From contig CP034996.1 in assembly GCA_004026145.2 (NCBI GenBank), positions 8,741,891 to 8,805,890 on the forward strand: 64,000 bases of DNA, in the 5' to 3' direction. The notes beneath the pieces were generated by a model, which worked only from the letters and a program-made list of their open reading frames with translations, searched no databases and was not told where the DNA came from. Position numbers and translations under genes: made by a program. Of the stretch, positions 39,351 through 51,779 are shown in pieces (the stretch's first letter is position 1; each line of letters opens with the position of its first letter). The DNA comes from Takifugu bimaculatus (taxonomy: Eukaryota; Chordata; Actinopteri; Tetraodontiformes; Tetraodontidae).

Positions 39351-42300
39351 AAAAAACTGAGCGTAACCTTTCTTCAGGAGACCCACAGTACTCCGGACAA
39401 TGAGCCTGACTGGTGAAGGGAGTGGGCAGGGCAGCTGTTTCTTAGCCATAGGAGCAGCAACAGTGGGGGGGTAGGGGTCCTCTTCTCCAGAGATTTTGTA
39501 CCTCTCTCCTCCTCTGTATAGGAACCTGTACCAGGTAGATTGTTAAAAATAACCGCTGTGTTTCTGTTCCTGGGTGGAGATTGTAATTGCACAGAGAACC
39601 CCCTGCTGGACGGGAATCACCCTGAACCTCATCTGCCATCCAAAAGTACCCTCACAAAGCTGGTGCAGGCTCTAGAGTTGTGTGATGTGTGGCGGTATTT
39701 CCATCCGGGTCAGAAACAATTCACCTGGACCCACTCCAGGCGGAACCAGCTCTCTCTGGCCAGGTTGGATCATTTCTTTTTCTTTAGGCACCATATAAAT
39801 ATAGTTAAGAGAGTGTTTATCAGCCCGGTTGGTCTCTCTGATCACTCTCTCGTGAGTTGTGTTGTTTATATAAGGAATGCAAAATGTGCAAGTGCATATT
39901 GGCACTTTAACACCCAACTGTTGTATGATAATGTGTTTAACAAAGCCTTCAAAACCCTGTGGAACAATTTTCAAATGACAAAACGCAGTTACAGCTCCAC
40001 TCAGCAGTGGTTGGATGTTGGGAAGGTCCACATCAAACAGTTTTGTCTGCAGTACACCCTCAATGCCAACAGGGACATGGCCAGGTCCATGAGAGAAGTT
40101 GTGGAGCTCCAACTTTTGGCAGAATCCACAGGAAAGAGAGCATTTTCAGTTTCTCAAGACTAAATCATCAACTTTATCTGACCTGCTGGGTGTGGCTGCT
40201 CAGGGCGCTTTGGTCCACTCAAGGTTCCAACACATCACCCAGATGGATGCCCCCTCTCACTTTTTCTTTGGCCTGGAATGGAAGAATGGCCAGAGGAGGA
40301 TGATACACTCCCTGAGGGCCAACAATGGACAGGTGCTTGAGGACCCTATTGAGATTCGCCAGCGGGCGGTGATATACTACCGGGATCTGTACAGGAAGGA
40401 ATGCCGGGAAAAGTCTGAGGTGGACCAGTCCTTCCTGAGTGGTCTATCCCAGGTGGGTGAAGACAACAACAGGGGCCTGGATGCTCCTTGTCTGCTGAGG
40501 AACTGACAACAGCATTGCATGGCCTGGCTGGTGGGCAAGCCCCAGGCATTGATGGGCTTCCAGCAGAGTTTTACAGGACCTTCTAGCCTGTTCTCAGTGA
40601 GGACCTGCTCTGCATCCTCAGGGACAGTCTGAGCCAAGGTCGGCTGCCACTGAGCTGCAGGAGAGCTGTCCTTACCCTCTTCCCAAAGAAAGGGGACCTG
40701 CAGGACGTAAACAACTGGCGCCCAGTGTCCTTGCTATGCACCGACTACATGCTGCTGTCCAAAGTGTTGGCAAGTCGGATGAGAAAGGTAATGGAGACGG
40801 TGGTCCATGAGGACCAGACGTACTGTGAGCCCAGCAGGTTAACATAGCTTTAATTCGGGACATTTTGGATCTCTCTGGTTCATTGGGTCGTGAGCATGGT
40901 CTGATTTCTCTGGACCAAGAAAAGGCTTTTGACAGGGTTGAGCAGAAGTACCTGTGGCGGACACTGCAGGCCTTTGGGTTCAGCCCGGGTTTCATAGCCA
41001 GGATCCAGGTCTTGTACAGTGGCATTAAGAGTGTACTGAAGATCAACGGTGGCCTGAGTGCTCCTTTCATTGTCCAGAGGGGGATCAGACAGGGCTGCTC
41101 ATTGTCAGGGATGCTCTACACTCTTGAGCCCCTTCTCCGGAGACTGAGAGTAGAGCTATCGGGTTTCACCATTCCAGGTTGTCTGAAGCATTATGTTGTG
41201 TCTGCCTTCGCCGATGACATCATTGTTTTCATCAATAGTCAGAACGACATCACCAACCTCTGTGAAACTGTCACCAGGTTTAACAAACTGTCATCAGCAA
41301 AGGTTAATTGGACCAAAAGTGAAGCCCTAGCAGTGGGTGGAGAAAGGTGTAGGTAGTTAATATTATTGGGGGGAAGGGGGGGCTCTCCTGGAGGACAGGG
41401 GGGTCAAGGTACTTGGGCATCCACCTTGGTGATGAAGCTTTTATGGCCAAGAATTGGGAGGGGGATTGGAGGCTTCTTCCAAGAATGTCTTTCAAGGGCT
41501 GGGTCCTAGTCATTAACAATCTAGTGTCATCTATGCTGTGGCACTACCTGGCATGTGTGGACCCACCCCCAAACCTGCTGTCCAGGATACAGGCGGTCAT
41601 GGTGGATTTCTTCTGGGACCGTCTGCACTGGATACCACAGAGTGTCCTTTTTCTGCCAAGGGAGGAAGGAGGACTGGGCTTGGTCCACCTGGAGAGTAGA
41701 GGAGCGATGTTCAGGCTCCAGTTTGTTCAAAGGCTGCTGTGTGGTCCATCGGATCAAATAAATTAAAATCCAATCAATCTTTATTTATATAGCGTCTTTT
41801 ACAATCAAAATTGTTTCAAGGCGCTTTCCAGAATCCCAGAGCCTAACCCCAGACATGCAACAGTGGCAAGGATAAACTCTGGTCTGGTCTGGAGGCCTGT
41901 GGCCCAAGCTGTGCTGAGGCGATGTAGTGGAATGGGGTTAGCAGCAACCTTATTTCTAATGGACCTAACAGGGGTCAGAATGGATGAACTCCCAGGGTTT
42001 TATAACAGACTTTTTAAGGTATGGAGGTAGTTCACACAGGAGAGACGGGCCACCTGCAGCTCCATTTTCTGGCTTCTGGAAGAGCCGGTGATCTATGGGG
42101 CCCATTTCAGGTGTGAGGCAGGACCACAATTGGCCCAGAAAATGCGTGAGGCAGGTGTATTCACACTGAGGCAGCTGGTGAACGTGTGTGGCCCCCGGTT
42201 GGACAATGCAGCAGCACTGGCTCGACACACAGGCATGAGGTCAGTGAGGGTCCTGAACCAGCTGCTGGGAGGATGGAGACACCAACTGGCGGCCAGTGAG

Positions 42301-42510
42301 CTGGAGCTGGTGAGCAAGTTCTGTAAAGGACGGAAACCAGCCAATCATGATGACCCCTTTCCAGACGTGAGGTTAACGCCTGTGCTGAGGAATGTTCCTG
42401 GCTTGCAACTGCTCTTGAGAAACGCGCAGCCTGTCGATTTGAGCTCCTTATCGGGGAAGCTTATGTACAACACACTGGTCAAGGTTCTAAGGGGGACAGG
42501 GACTGGTGGA
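39351..42510 (+). pseudogene. Tx1 ORF2, decayed
   Basis: Endonuclease (LGGDCNCTENPLLDGN, DHSLVSC) at 39,540-40,160; RT with ISLDQEKAFDRVEQ, RQGCSLSGML and FADDIIVF at 40,865-41,356; downstream blocks at 41,413-41,756 and 42,088-42,500. Multiple stops and shifts, plus an L2 fragment at 41,760-41,882. Confidence 0.88.
41760..41882 (-). mobile_element. L2-type LINE 3'-end fragment
   Basis: About 120 bp matching the extreme L2 3' end in minus orientation (AATCTTTATTTATATAG-like, then CTTTCCAGAATCCCAG). A heavily 5'-truncated insertion into Tx1 ORF2. Confidence 0.88.
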
Positions 42511-42591
42511 CGTTGCATCTGTCACTGCTTTCATACTGCATACAGCATTTTTAACATGTCTCCAGTGTTATTGTCTCTGTCTCTGTTCTAA

Positions 42592-43260
42592 ATACTGAAA
42601 ATCGACTTTGAATAGACTTTGGGTCTTTTAAATTCATGTTCAGTTATTAAAAGACAATTAAAGCAAGGTGCAAACCTGAGTCCAATTTATCATTCCACTG
42701 AGCACACAATGGATGGCTTATAAACACACTGCAAATGCACATAATCAGAAAGCCAACAAAGGTTGAGCTCGACTGGCTGCTCTGCCTGCTTTGAGTGGCA
42801 GCTCTGCTGCTGTCCAGTTTGTTTGCTTTAACCAGTTCAAGAGAATTAAACCGATTTGCTGTGCTGCCTGGGAATCCATTATTTTTCACATTCCAGTGTC
42901 CATTTAAATGTCACATCCATTAGTTCTGTTGCACTGACAGCAAAGAAATGTAACATTGATAAAATAGAAACAATACTTTGTGACTTTAAAGCTGCAGAGC
43001 ACAAACACTTAATCTAGATAATAGAGTCCCAGGGCGTTCCTTGAGATCCAGCAGGATCTGTAGGCAGTACTTATGGCCAATTAAAGTTATGTACCTTCAT
43101 GTACGACAAGCAGGAGGCCACCTGATGGGCTCAGGTAGCAGCAGGAAGACGGAAAGAACAGAAGAGATTAAATCTTCTGTTGTGCTTTTGTGCTCTTCCT
43201 CATGATTTGTACTTTCAATCTCATTACTCCTCATATCTGATGTTTCCAGAAAAATTACTT
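42592..43260. other. No gene seen
   Basis: No coding signal or repeat that I can support. Confidence 0.5.
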
Positions 43261-43264
43261 ATGC

Positions 43265-43450
43265 CTGATGATGATGATGACGATGACGATGATGATGGTC
43301 ATGATGACAGTGACGTTACAATGACAACGACAATGACACGACAATCATAACAATGACGATGAAGATGATGGTGACGCTGATGGCGACAATGGCGATGGTG
43401 ACAATGATGACGATGATAGCAACAACAACGATGTTGACATTGACAATGAT
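43265..43450 (+). repeat. GATGAC/GACAAT-type microsatellite
   Basis: Imperfect tandem GATGAT, GACGAT and AACGAC units over about 185 bp; minus-strand ORFs rich in Ile/Val/Ser are artefacts. Confidence 0.9.
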
Positions 43451-43714
43451 GCAAGACTGAGATGTGGGTTTAATAAAATGGGATCCAGGTCTGGATGGTT
43501 TATGACAAAACTGCACCACAGAAAAGATGGAGAAGTGTGTCCCTCTGGCGGTGTCCAGGTTATCATTGATAACCCCTGAGGTCCCAAGTGTCCCATCTTT
43601 CAGCTTCAGAAAGCACACTTAAAGACCATGTCTGGAATTTTTTTCTCAGATCAATTTCTAATTTTAATTCTTTTCAAAGGTATTTTTTTGCATTCATCAG
43701 CTCAATGTGCATGT

Positions 43715-44310
43715 TTGATCAAAATCTCTCCTTCAACTCACACATTAAATTAGTCTCTAGAAGTGCCTTTTTTCACTTGAGGAACATCACAAAGATCAGG
43801 AAACTGCTGACGCGGCATGATGCTGAAAAGTTAGTCCATGCATTTGTTACTTCCAGGCTGGACTACTGTAACTCTTTATTATCAGGGTGTCCAAACAACT
43901 CTTTAAGAAGCCTCCAGTTGATCCAAAATGCTGCAGCCAGAGTTCTGACAGGTATTGACAAAAGAGATCACATTACTCCTGTACTGGCGTTGCTTCATTG
44001 GCTGCCCGTTAAATTTAGAATAATTTTTAAAACCCTTCTTTTGACCTACAAGGTCCTCAGAGGCCTAGCTCCATCCTACCTGGAGGAGCTAGTGATACCT
44101 TATCAGCCCAATAGACCGCTCCGCTCTCAGAATGCTGGTCTACTTGTGGTTCCCAGAGTTTCCAGGAGTAGAATGGGGGGCCGGGCATTTAGCTACCAGG
44201 CCCCCCTGCTATGGAACCAGCTCCCTGTCCAGGTACGGGAGGCTGACTCCATCGCTACTTTTAAGATCAGACTCAAAACCTACCTCTTTGAAAAAGCTTA
44301 TTGTTACTAA
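43715..44310 (+). pseudogene. L2-type RT C-terminal domain
   Basis: An open frame to the natural stop: SRLDYCNSLLSGCPNN, then WLPVKFRIIFKTLLLTYKVL and TYLFEKAYCY at the end. The catalytic palm is absent because of 5' truncation, so this is a fragment only. Confidence 0.9.
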
Positions 44311-44465
44311 TTCAGTAGTTCCAGTTACTGTCATAGACAGACAAATTATCACACTTAGGGGGTCGTCTAATCGTTAGGTCACATCTTAGTTATGCTGTTA
44401 TAGGCCAAGGCTGCCGGGGTCCGGAAACATGATCACCTGACAGGCCTCTGTCACTCCACTGGGTC

Positions 44466-44870
44466 ATGGTTTCCTCTCCTCTCCTCTCCTTTCCTCTCCT
44501 CATCAAGCAGACTAGTTATGCTGATTCTTGTGTAGTTTTTCTGCTTCCCCCCCCTATTTATTTACAGGTATTGCCGCCCTCGGAGCTGCATAATGACCTC
44601 CAGCCCCGCTGAAGTGATTGTGTATCATATGTTTTGTGTGTGTTTCTGTACTCTGTGCCTCTCCTCTCCGCTCCTCTCCGTCTCCTCTCCTCTCCCCCTC
44701 CTTCTCCTTTTCCTCTCCCTCTCCTCTCCTTTCCTCTCCTCTTTCCCCTCCTCCTCCTTCGCCTTCTCCTCTCCTCTACCTCCCCTTCACTCTACTTCTC
44801 CTCTCCTCTACCCCTCTCCTCTCCTCTCCTACCTATCCTATCCTCTACCTGTCCTCCCCCTTCTCCTCTC
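44466..44870 (+). repeat. CT-rich pentamer tract of L2 3' UTR
   Basis: CTCTC/TCTCC repeats, split by a non-repetitive segment at about 44,500-44,650 that also occurs inverted in copy D on both sides of its LTR insertion. Confidence 0.88.
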
Positions 44871-45039
44871 TCTTTACCCAGCCGGCCATCAGCAGGAGGG
44901 TCCCCCTACATGAGCCTGGTCCTGCTCAAGGTTTCTTCCTGTTAAAGGGGAGTTTTTCCTTGCCACTGTTGCTTGTCTGGGGTCAGGCCCTGGGATTCTG
45001 GAAAGCGCCTTGAAGCAATTTTGATTGTATAAGACGCTA

Positions 45040-45070
<31 letters not shown>

Positions 45071-45074
45071 GTTT

Positions 45075-46439
45075 TTGGACTGTGGTCGTGCATGGAGCTA
45101 ACCATGGCAGACACAAGGACACCCTGCCACCCTGTCTCCTAAACAAGTAGTATTAAAATTCTGGTGCTGCAACCCAAATAAGCATGGGAGACTGTGCTCG
45201 GTACCATGAAGTAACGTGAACAAGCATGAAATGATGCAGGAAAAAGATTACCACATACTGGCTGGTATGACTCTTGGCAGGTCAACAATTTTTAATTTTA
45301 AAAGTGGAGACTTAATTGTTGGAAAAGTCTCTTGTGGGTGAGGACCCCAGAGAGAGGGGGAACAAACGACTGGGGGCATCAGATGCTCAGGAGAACAGTG
45401 TCCTCTAAATAACTTAAATGCAATTATGAGAATGTACTGATTAAATTAATGCATACTGCCTTGTGCAGCCATGTAGCTTTGGTGCTAACAGGCCAGCCAG
45501 TTTGCACCAGCCTTGTGTCCTCCAGGACCACAACGACAGAAGAACTAGCCAATTCTCCAGAATCAGAGGGATGCTGCACTCTTCTCCAATACATCATAGA
45601 AGCCTGCTTGGGGTCGTTCCTCACCCTATTGGGCTTTTCATCATTTATGGCAGTTCCTCTACAGCACTTGTCCCTTTCCAATTTATTTGTCCCCAATGGG
45701 GCATTTTTCAGAGCAGTAAATATAGCAAAAGGTCTTTTACAGTTGAATTAATTGCAAGTTTCTGGGTTTTTTTTCCATTTTGGGTATCGGTTTTATTTTG
45801 AGATTACAGCAGACATGTTAATTCAATAATTATATATTTTCCAGTCCAGTTTGGTGCATGTATTGCTTTTATGATTCATGAAATAGGTTTTTTTTATTGA
45901 GAGCTTCTTCCATTTGTCATGCCTTGTCCATGCTAGGGCTGGCCAGAGAGTGACGTCTCAATTTACCAGCCTATCAGATGTTACAGGTGTGTCTTTTTTA
46001 TTGGTTTCAGGAGCCACAATCACAGTCATGTGCCATTGAGACCAGCAGTCCTCTAAATACTGCTTTAGTGCCATTTACATCATTCAGAAATAAATGTTTT
46101 AATTCTAACAAGAGTGACACAAAAGGGTCGGACACAGTTTTAGCTCTCAGATTTAAATCATATCACAAGAACTCATGTGTAATAAACATACGACGGCAGC
46201 ACGAGGAGCAACAGTGAAGCAGCTAAGCTAATTAGCGTCACAGCAGAGGGACCTTGTTACAGACATTCACGTTTTGGAATTGAAGGATTTACACTCAGTT
46301 GTCTTCATGACTGAGTGGGACATACTGTCCCTCGAGTGTATGTCCTACCCAGTCATTAGATCATTAGGAAAGCTTTTTTTAAAAAAAAAATTCAGGTTTT
46401 CAGTCAGAAATTTGGTGGAGTTTTCCTCAGGGCAGTGAT
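45075..46439. other. No gene seen; one hairpin
   Basis: No coding signal found. An imperfect inverted repeat with 19-bp arms (two mismatches) and a 12-nt loop lies at 46,307-46,356, centred on a CTCGAG. Confidence 0.5.
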
Positions 46440-46444
46440 GAAGT

Positions 46445-47390
46445 TGTTACGATACGTGGTGGTAGCGGACCCGAACGCAGGCCAGGACACAGTGGTAGAG
46501 AGGTCAAAGGCTTTATTTACAGGGAAGGGGAGGGCACATTGATAACAGAAACAGCCCTCCTGGACTGCAGGGGGATCGGGAGGCAGCGTCTGCCCGTCCC
46601 AGGTCCATCGGCGAGTCCCCGCACCAGATGCAGTCCCCCTGGACTGCTGGGAACTCGGAACACCAGTGAGTCCTCAACACGCTGCAGTCCTCCTGGACCG
46701 GCGAGGACTCAGGAGTCCGGCGTGACACGCTCACCGCACGAACGTGCCCCGAGACACTGGGGACAAAGCAGTCCTCCTGGACTGCCGGCGATTAGGAGGC
46801 AGCGTTTGCCCCTCACAGGTCCATCGGCGAGTCCCCACACCAGATGCAGTCCCCCGGACTGCTGGGAACTCGGAACACCGGTGAGTCCTCAACACGCAGC
46901 AGTCCCCCTGGACCGGCGAGGACTCGGGAGTCCAGCGCGACACGCTCACCACATGAACGTGCCCCGAGACACTGAGGGCAGAGGCAGTCCTCCTAGACTG
47001 CAAGGGGGGCAGGAGCGGTCCTCCAGGAGACACGGAACAGCAACAGGAGAGGCCCTAAAAGGAAAACCGGAAGTTCGGGGACAGGAGTGGCCCTCCAGGG
47101 CAACAGGAACACAGGAACAGGAGCGGTCCTCCAGTGAAACCGGAAGCACGGGAATAGGAGCGACCCTCCAGGAAACTCAGAGCACCAACGACAGGGGAAG
47201 CGACCAAACAGCTTCACCACAAACAGACACCCTACCAACACCAAGGAACCCGAACAAGCACCCACACTAGACGAACAAACACACTCCCCACACGAACAGA
47301 CACACTCAGAAAAGTGAACCGACACCCCAGCCCTGACAGGCAGGCACAACCTGCTTAAATAGGCAGCAAGATGTAAATTGCCTATAGGTG
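46445..47390 (-). mobile_element. LTR-like element, family D, with 217-bp tandem repeat, truncated
   Basis: Starts TGTTACGATACGTGG and shares its length with 56,502-57,390. Internal units of about 217 bp begin near 46,555, 46,772 and 46,987. The far end is cut where L2 sequence starts at 47,391. The long ORFs across it are repeat artefacts. Confidence 0.75.
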
Positions 47391-47693
47391 TCAAGGCGCT
47401 TTCCAGAATCCCAGGGCCTAACCCCAGACAAGCAAAAGTGGCAAGGACAAACTCCCCTTTAACAGGAAGAAACCTTAAGCAGGACCAGGCTCATGTAGGG
47501 GGACCCTCCTGCTGATGGTTGGCTGGGTAAAGGGAGAGGAGAGGAGAGGAGAGGAGAGGAGAGGAGAGGAGAGGAGAGGAGAGGAGAGGAGAGGAGAGGC
47601 ACAGAGCATAGAAACACACAAAAAAATACACTATACAACGCCAGCGGAGCCGGAGGTCATCAGGCAGCTCCGAAGGCGGCGATTGTCACAGCC

Positions 47694-48792
47694 CCTTTTC
47701 CCCAGTTCCCTCCTGTCCCAGTACTTTTCCACTGCCCTGCTCACACCACACCCTCTGATCACCACACCTGCTCTCAGTCACTGATCACCACACCCGCTTT
47801 CAGTCACTGATCACTGGTAAGGAGGGCCAGCTCTGTCCTGGGATGTCCCCTGGACTCAGTGGAGGTGGTGGGAAACGGGAGGATGATGGCTAAGCTGTCA
47901 TCCATGTTGAACAACACGTCCCACCCCCTACAGGACACCCTGACAGCACTGGGCACCTCCTTCAGTGAGCGGCTGCTCCACCCTCGCTGTGTGAAGGAGA
48001 GGTATCGCCGATCTTTCCTGCCGGCTGCTGTCAGACTGCACAATAAACATAACACCCGCTAACACAATCTGAATATTATATATTCTGATATGTATATTGT
48101 ATTCACCCTCTGTACTATGTACAGGTACACAGAGGCCGAGTATCCATTTATCTGGATTATTGTAAACATGCATCCTCTTTGTATATTCCAAATCCTGTTC
48201 TATTTGATTTTATCTTATTTTTCTCTGAGTGCTCTTGTTGCTGTTGCACTGTAAATTTCCCCGTGTGGGACAATAAAGGATCTGAATCTGAATCACACAC
48301 CTGCTCTCAGTCACTGATCACACACCTGCCCTCACTCATCAATCAGCTCACCTACCAGTGTATATATTCTCCAGCCTGACACTCACTCAGTGCCAGATTG
48401 TTCTTCTGCTTTCATGCGAGACTTTCCAGCGTTGTTTCCCTGCCGGATTACCCGTTACCGACCCTGCCTGTCTTCGTTCTGCCTGCCTTGCCTGTTCCCC
48501 GGACAACCTACCTGCTTTCTGCCCCTGACTACGACTTCTGCCTCAGCGTCTCTGGTTCCTGTCTGCTCACCTGGTTTAGACTTCTCTGCCCGGCCCCGAC
48601 TTCGCTGCTGCTTGTCCCACTCCCCGAGCCTGCAACCCATAGACTTTGTGTGGGCCCAGAGCCTGAAGAACGGACTATTTCCTGTGTTTCCTTGTCTGCC
48701 TGAGTTCCTGTTTGCCCGTGTGTTAATAAAAGTCATTACTACGGTCCAGCTTTCCAGAGTGCTGCATTTGGGTCCAAGCTGCACCCGTCACA
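47694..48792 (+). mobile_element. Solo LTR-like element, family B, with LINE insertion
   Basis: Ends TGTCACAGCC and CACCCGTCACA, with 5-bp duplications GCGAT at 47,689-47,693 and 48,793-48,797. It has a TATA-like box at about 48,360, AATAAA at about 48,725 and a TTTGGGTCCAAG end, so it looks like a promoter-plus-poly(A) LTR. A 477-bp LINE fragment splits it. Confidence 0.8.
47815..48291 (+). mobile_element. CR1/Rex-like LINE 3' fragment
   Basis: Encodes a LINE C-terminus (ERYRRSFLPAAVRLHNKHN) and ends with CAATAAAGG and a GATCTGAATCTGA tail. Flanked by ATCAC at 47,810-47,814 and 48,292-48,296. Confidence 0.85.
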
Positions 48793-49349
48793 GCGATACC
48801 TGTTAATAAATAGAGGGGGAGCAGAAAAACTACACAGGAATCAGCATAACTATTCTGCTTGATGAGGAAAGGAGAGGAGAGGAAACCATGACCCAGTGGG
48901 GTGACAGAGGCCTGTCAGTTGATCATGTTTCCGGACCCCGGCAGCCTTGGCCTATAACAGCATGGCTAAGATGTGACCTAACGATTAGACGACCCCCTAA
49001 GTATGATAATCTGTCTCTCTATGATAATAACTGGAACTACAGAATTAGTAACAATAAGCTTTTTCGAAGAGGTAGGTTTTGAGTCTGATCTTAAAAGTAG
49101 CGATGGAGTCAGCCTCCCGTACCTGGACAGGGAGCTGGTTCCATAGCAGGGGGGCCTGGTAGCTAAATGCTCGGCCCCCCATTCTACTCCTAGAAACTCT
49201 GGGAACCACAAGTAGACCAGCATTCTGAGAGTGGAGCGGTCTATTGGGCTGATAAGGTATCACTAGCTCCTCCAAGTAGGATGGAGCTAGGCGTCTGAGG
49301 ACCTTGTAGGTCAAAAGAAGGGTTTTAAAAAAAAAATTTAAGCAACGGC

Positions 49350-49901
49350 TTAATCACTGCCACCTTGTAGGACAGGGGTAGGACCTGACACTAAAGAACC
49401 ATTGATCTGGTCCAGGATAGAACTGCCTATCAATGGTAAATCATCCTTCAACAGGTGTGTTGGGATGGGATCTAAAAGACATGTGGATTTCTGAATTAGC
49501 GATGACGTCTCAGAAAAATATATAGGGCCGAAGGAGTTTAAGGGCTCGTTGGAGAACCTGTATGTTCCCACAGTCAGCACATCTGGTGATGGTCCAGTTG
49601 TTGGGATGGCCTGGTTAGCTTTCACTCTGATAGCTAGAACTTTATCAGTGAAGAAGCTCATGAAGTCTTCACCACTAAGGGAAGAAGGGATACGTGGATC
49701 TAAAACACTGTGACTCTTAGTTAATTTGGCCACAGTGCTGAAAAGAAACCTGGGGTTGCTCTTATTTTCCTCAATTAAAGAAGAAAAATAAGCTGTTCTA
49801 GCCTTGCGAAGGGCCTTTTTGTAAACTAATAGACAGTCTTTCCAGGCTACATGATAGCTGTCTATTTTACAAGAATGCCACTTCCTTTCCAGTCTTCGCA
49901 C
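49350..49901 (-). pseudogene. L2-type ORF2 linker segment, copy D
   Basis: Nearly identical in content to 29,620-30,172 of copy B (SSLIEENKSNPRFLFSTVAK, DPIPTHLLKDDLPLIGSSIL). It ends at the shared deletion junction. Confidence 0.9.
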
Positions 49902-49932
49902 TTTCTGCTTGAGGGTCCTGATATGTGAATTA

Positions 49933-50427
49933 CAGTGATCCCTCGTTTATCGCGGGAGTTGCGTTCCAAAAATAACACGCGAAAAGTGAAATCCGTGAAG
50001 TAGTCAGCTTTATTTTTTTTATTATTTTACAATGCAATACTGAACTATAGAATGAAACCAAAAATCAAAACCTGTTTTAAAGCCCAAAATTTGTTTAAAA
50101 CAATAATTTTAATCTAGTAATACAAGGTTGGAAACATTGTCAGTCGCGTATTTCACAGTCCCAGCTGTGCCTCTTCGTCCTGACTCCGCTCCGCTGTAGC
50201 GTCTGTTTCTACTGAAGGCGCAGGAGTCTTTCTCCGAGAGAAGAACATTGTTTTGGGTAGTTGTTGGCTTGGTAGTTGTTAGTTCTTTTTCTGAGCAAGA
50301 AGATTTTTATAAACGGATATGCCAACTTTCGATTATATTTGAGAACTGCAATGAACGACTCGCAAAAAAAAATCCGTGAAGCAGCAAAGCCGTGAAAGAT
50401 GAAACGCGATATAGCGAGGGATCACTG
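49933..50427. mobile_element. Tc1/mariner (pogo-type) MITE, 495 bp
   Basis: Inverted ends CAGTGATCCCTCGTTTATCG and CAGTGATCCCTCGCTATATC, flanked by TA at 49,931-49,932 and 50,428-50,429. The empty site in copy B (about 29,589) has a single TA, proving a precise insertion. No transposase is present. Confidence 0.93.
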
Positions 50428-50429
50428 TA

Positions 50430-51538
50430 TACCAGGGGGCACACCTCCTCTGATTTACTATTTTCTTTTTCAGGGGGGCAACAGAATCAAGCGTGATTCT
50501 CAGTGAGGTTGCTGCACCTTCAGCAATAGAGTCAACCTCAGCAGGGCTAAGATTATAATGATTTATCCCTGGGGAAACACACGGTGGTCCTGGGATTAGC
50601 ACAGGGATCACTTCCTTAAACTTAGCGACAGCATTATCTGAAAGACATCTGCTATAGTAAGACTTTGTTCTGAGGATAGAAGAATCCTTAATCATAAATG
50701 TAAAAGTGATCAAAGAATGGTCTGACAGGACTGGGTTCTGAGGGAACACTGACACATGTTCTACCTCAACACCATAAGTCAGAACTAGATCTAGGGTGTG
50801 GTTAAAGCTATGAGTTGGTTGGTTTATCTGCTGGAGGAAACCAACTGACTCAAGTAATGAAATGAAGCCATTTCCAAAGCTGTCATTTATAACGTCTATA
50901 TGGATATTAGAGTCTCCAATGATAATGACTTTGTCCGTTCTAAGGACCAAGTCAGATAAGAAATCAGAAAACTCAGACAGGAACTCTGAATGTGGACCAG
51001 CAGGGGGCCGATATACAACTACAAACAAAAGTGGTTTTTCTGCCTTCCAGTTCAGATGAGTGATGCCAAGAGTCAGGCTTTCAAATGAACTGAAGCCATG
51101 TTTTGGTCTGGGATTAATTAATAACTTGGAGTGATAGATTGCTGCCACTCCCCCTCCTCGACCAGTAACACGAGGAATATGATCATTAAGATGGGTAGGA
51201 GGAGTAGATTCATTTAAGCTAACATACTCCTCCTCCTGAAGCCAGGTCTCAGTAAGACAAAATAAATCAATGTGATGATCCGCTATCAGGTCGTGTACTA
51301 ACAGGGATTTACACAAAAGACATCTAATATTTAACAGTCCACACTTAATTGTGATATTAGTTTCTCCAACTTGTGCTTTAGTATTAATTTTAATAAGATT
51401 TTGGTGATTGACCGCTCCCCTGCTCTGTGCTTGGTGAACTTTTAACCGTGGAACCTCTATAGTGTTAAATATGTTATTGTTGGTGGATGAGGGTTCTATG
51501 GAAGCAGCAGAGAGGTGTGTAAGACTACAACTCTGCAT
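50430..51538 (-). pseudogene. L2-type endonuclease, copy D (long intact frame)
   Basis: An open frame of more than 350 codons covers the endonuclease with FCLTETWLQEEEYVSLNEST, IIIGDSNIHID and LSDHSLITFTF, until the MITE ends it. No start codon of the full ORF2 or RT follows in frame. Confidence 0.88.
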
Positions 51539-51779
51539 CCTGGACTGGACCCTGGATTGTCAGGTCACTTTGGGTCTAATAAAATTAGCCAAATTACTAG
51601 AAATGAGAGAAGCACCATCCCATGTGGAATGGACACCGTCTCTCCTAATCAGACCAGGTTTTCCCCAAAAAGTGCTCCAATTGTCTATATAGGCCACCTG
51701 GTTTTTGGGGCACCACTGTGACAGCCAGCGACGAAGCAACGACATGCGGCTAAACATCTCATCGCATCGAAATCCCAAC

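Larger units (their letters stand above)
37852..42510 (+). mobile_element. Tx1-clade LINE, decayed copy 2, 5' end intact
   Basis: The leader after the CT tract (GGAGTGAGCGAT, GGTGGTGTTTAAT) matches the leader of copy 3 (58,086 downward on the minus strand). ORF1 and ORF2 follow with many frame breaks; the 3' end is lost near 42,510. Confidence 0.88.
43715..45070 (+). mobile_element. L2-type LINE, copy C, 5' truncated
   Basis: Begins in the RT thumb (FDQNLSFNSHIKLVSRSAFF) and keeps the complete C-terminus, 3' UTR with CT pentamers and the AATAAAGATTGATTGATTG tail. Confidence 0.92.
47391..51775 (-). mobile_element. L2-type LINE, copy D, RT core deleted, two nested insertions
   Basis: Minus-strand L2 from ORF1 tail (about 51,775) through endonuclease to the 3' UTR; the extreme 3' end is missing. 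It carries the same RT deletion junction as copy B (49,321-49,350) and is interrupted by a solo LTR (47,694-48,792) and a Tc1/mariner-type MITE (49,933-50,427). Confidence 0.88.

Noticed and set aside
46539..47270. Pro/Arg-rich ORFs of up to 243 codons
   Set aside because: They come from the 217-bp GC-rich tandem array in the LTR-like element and are open in several frames.
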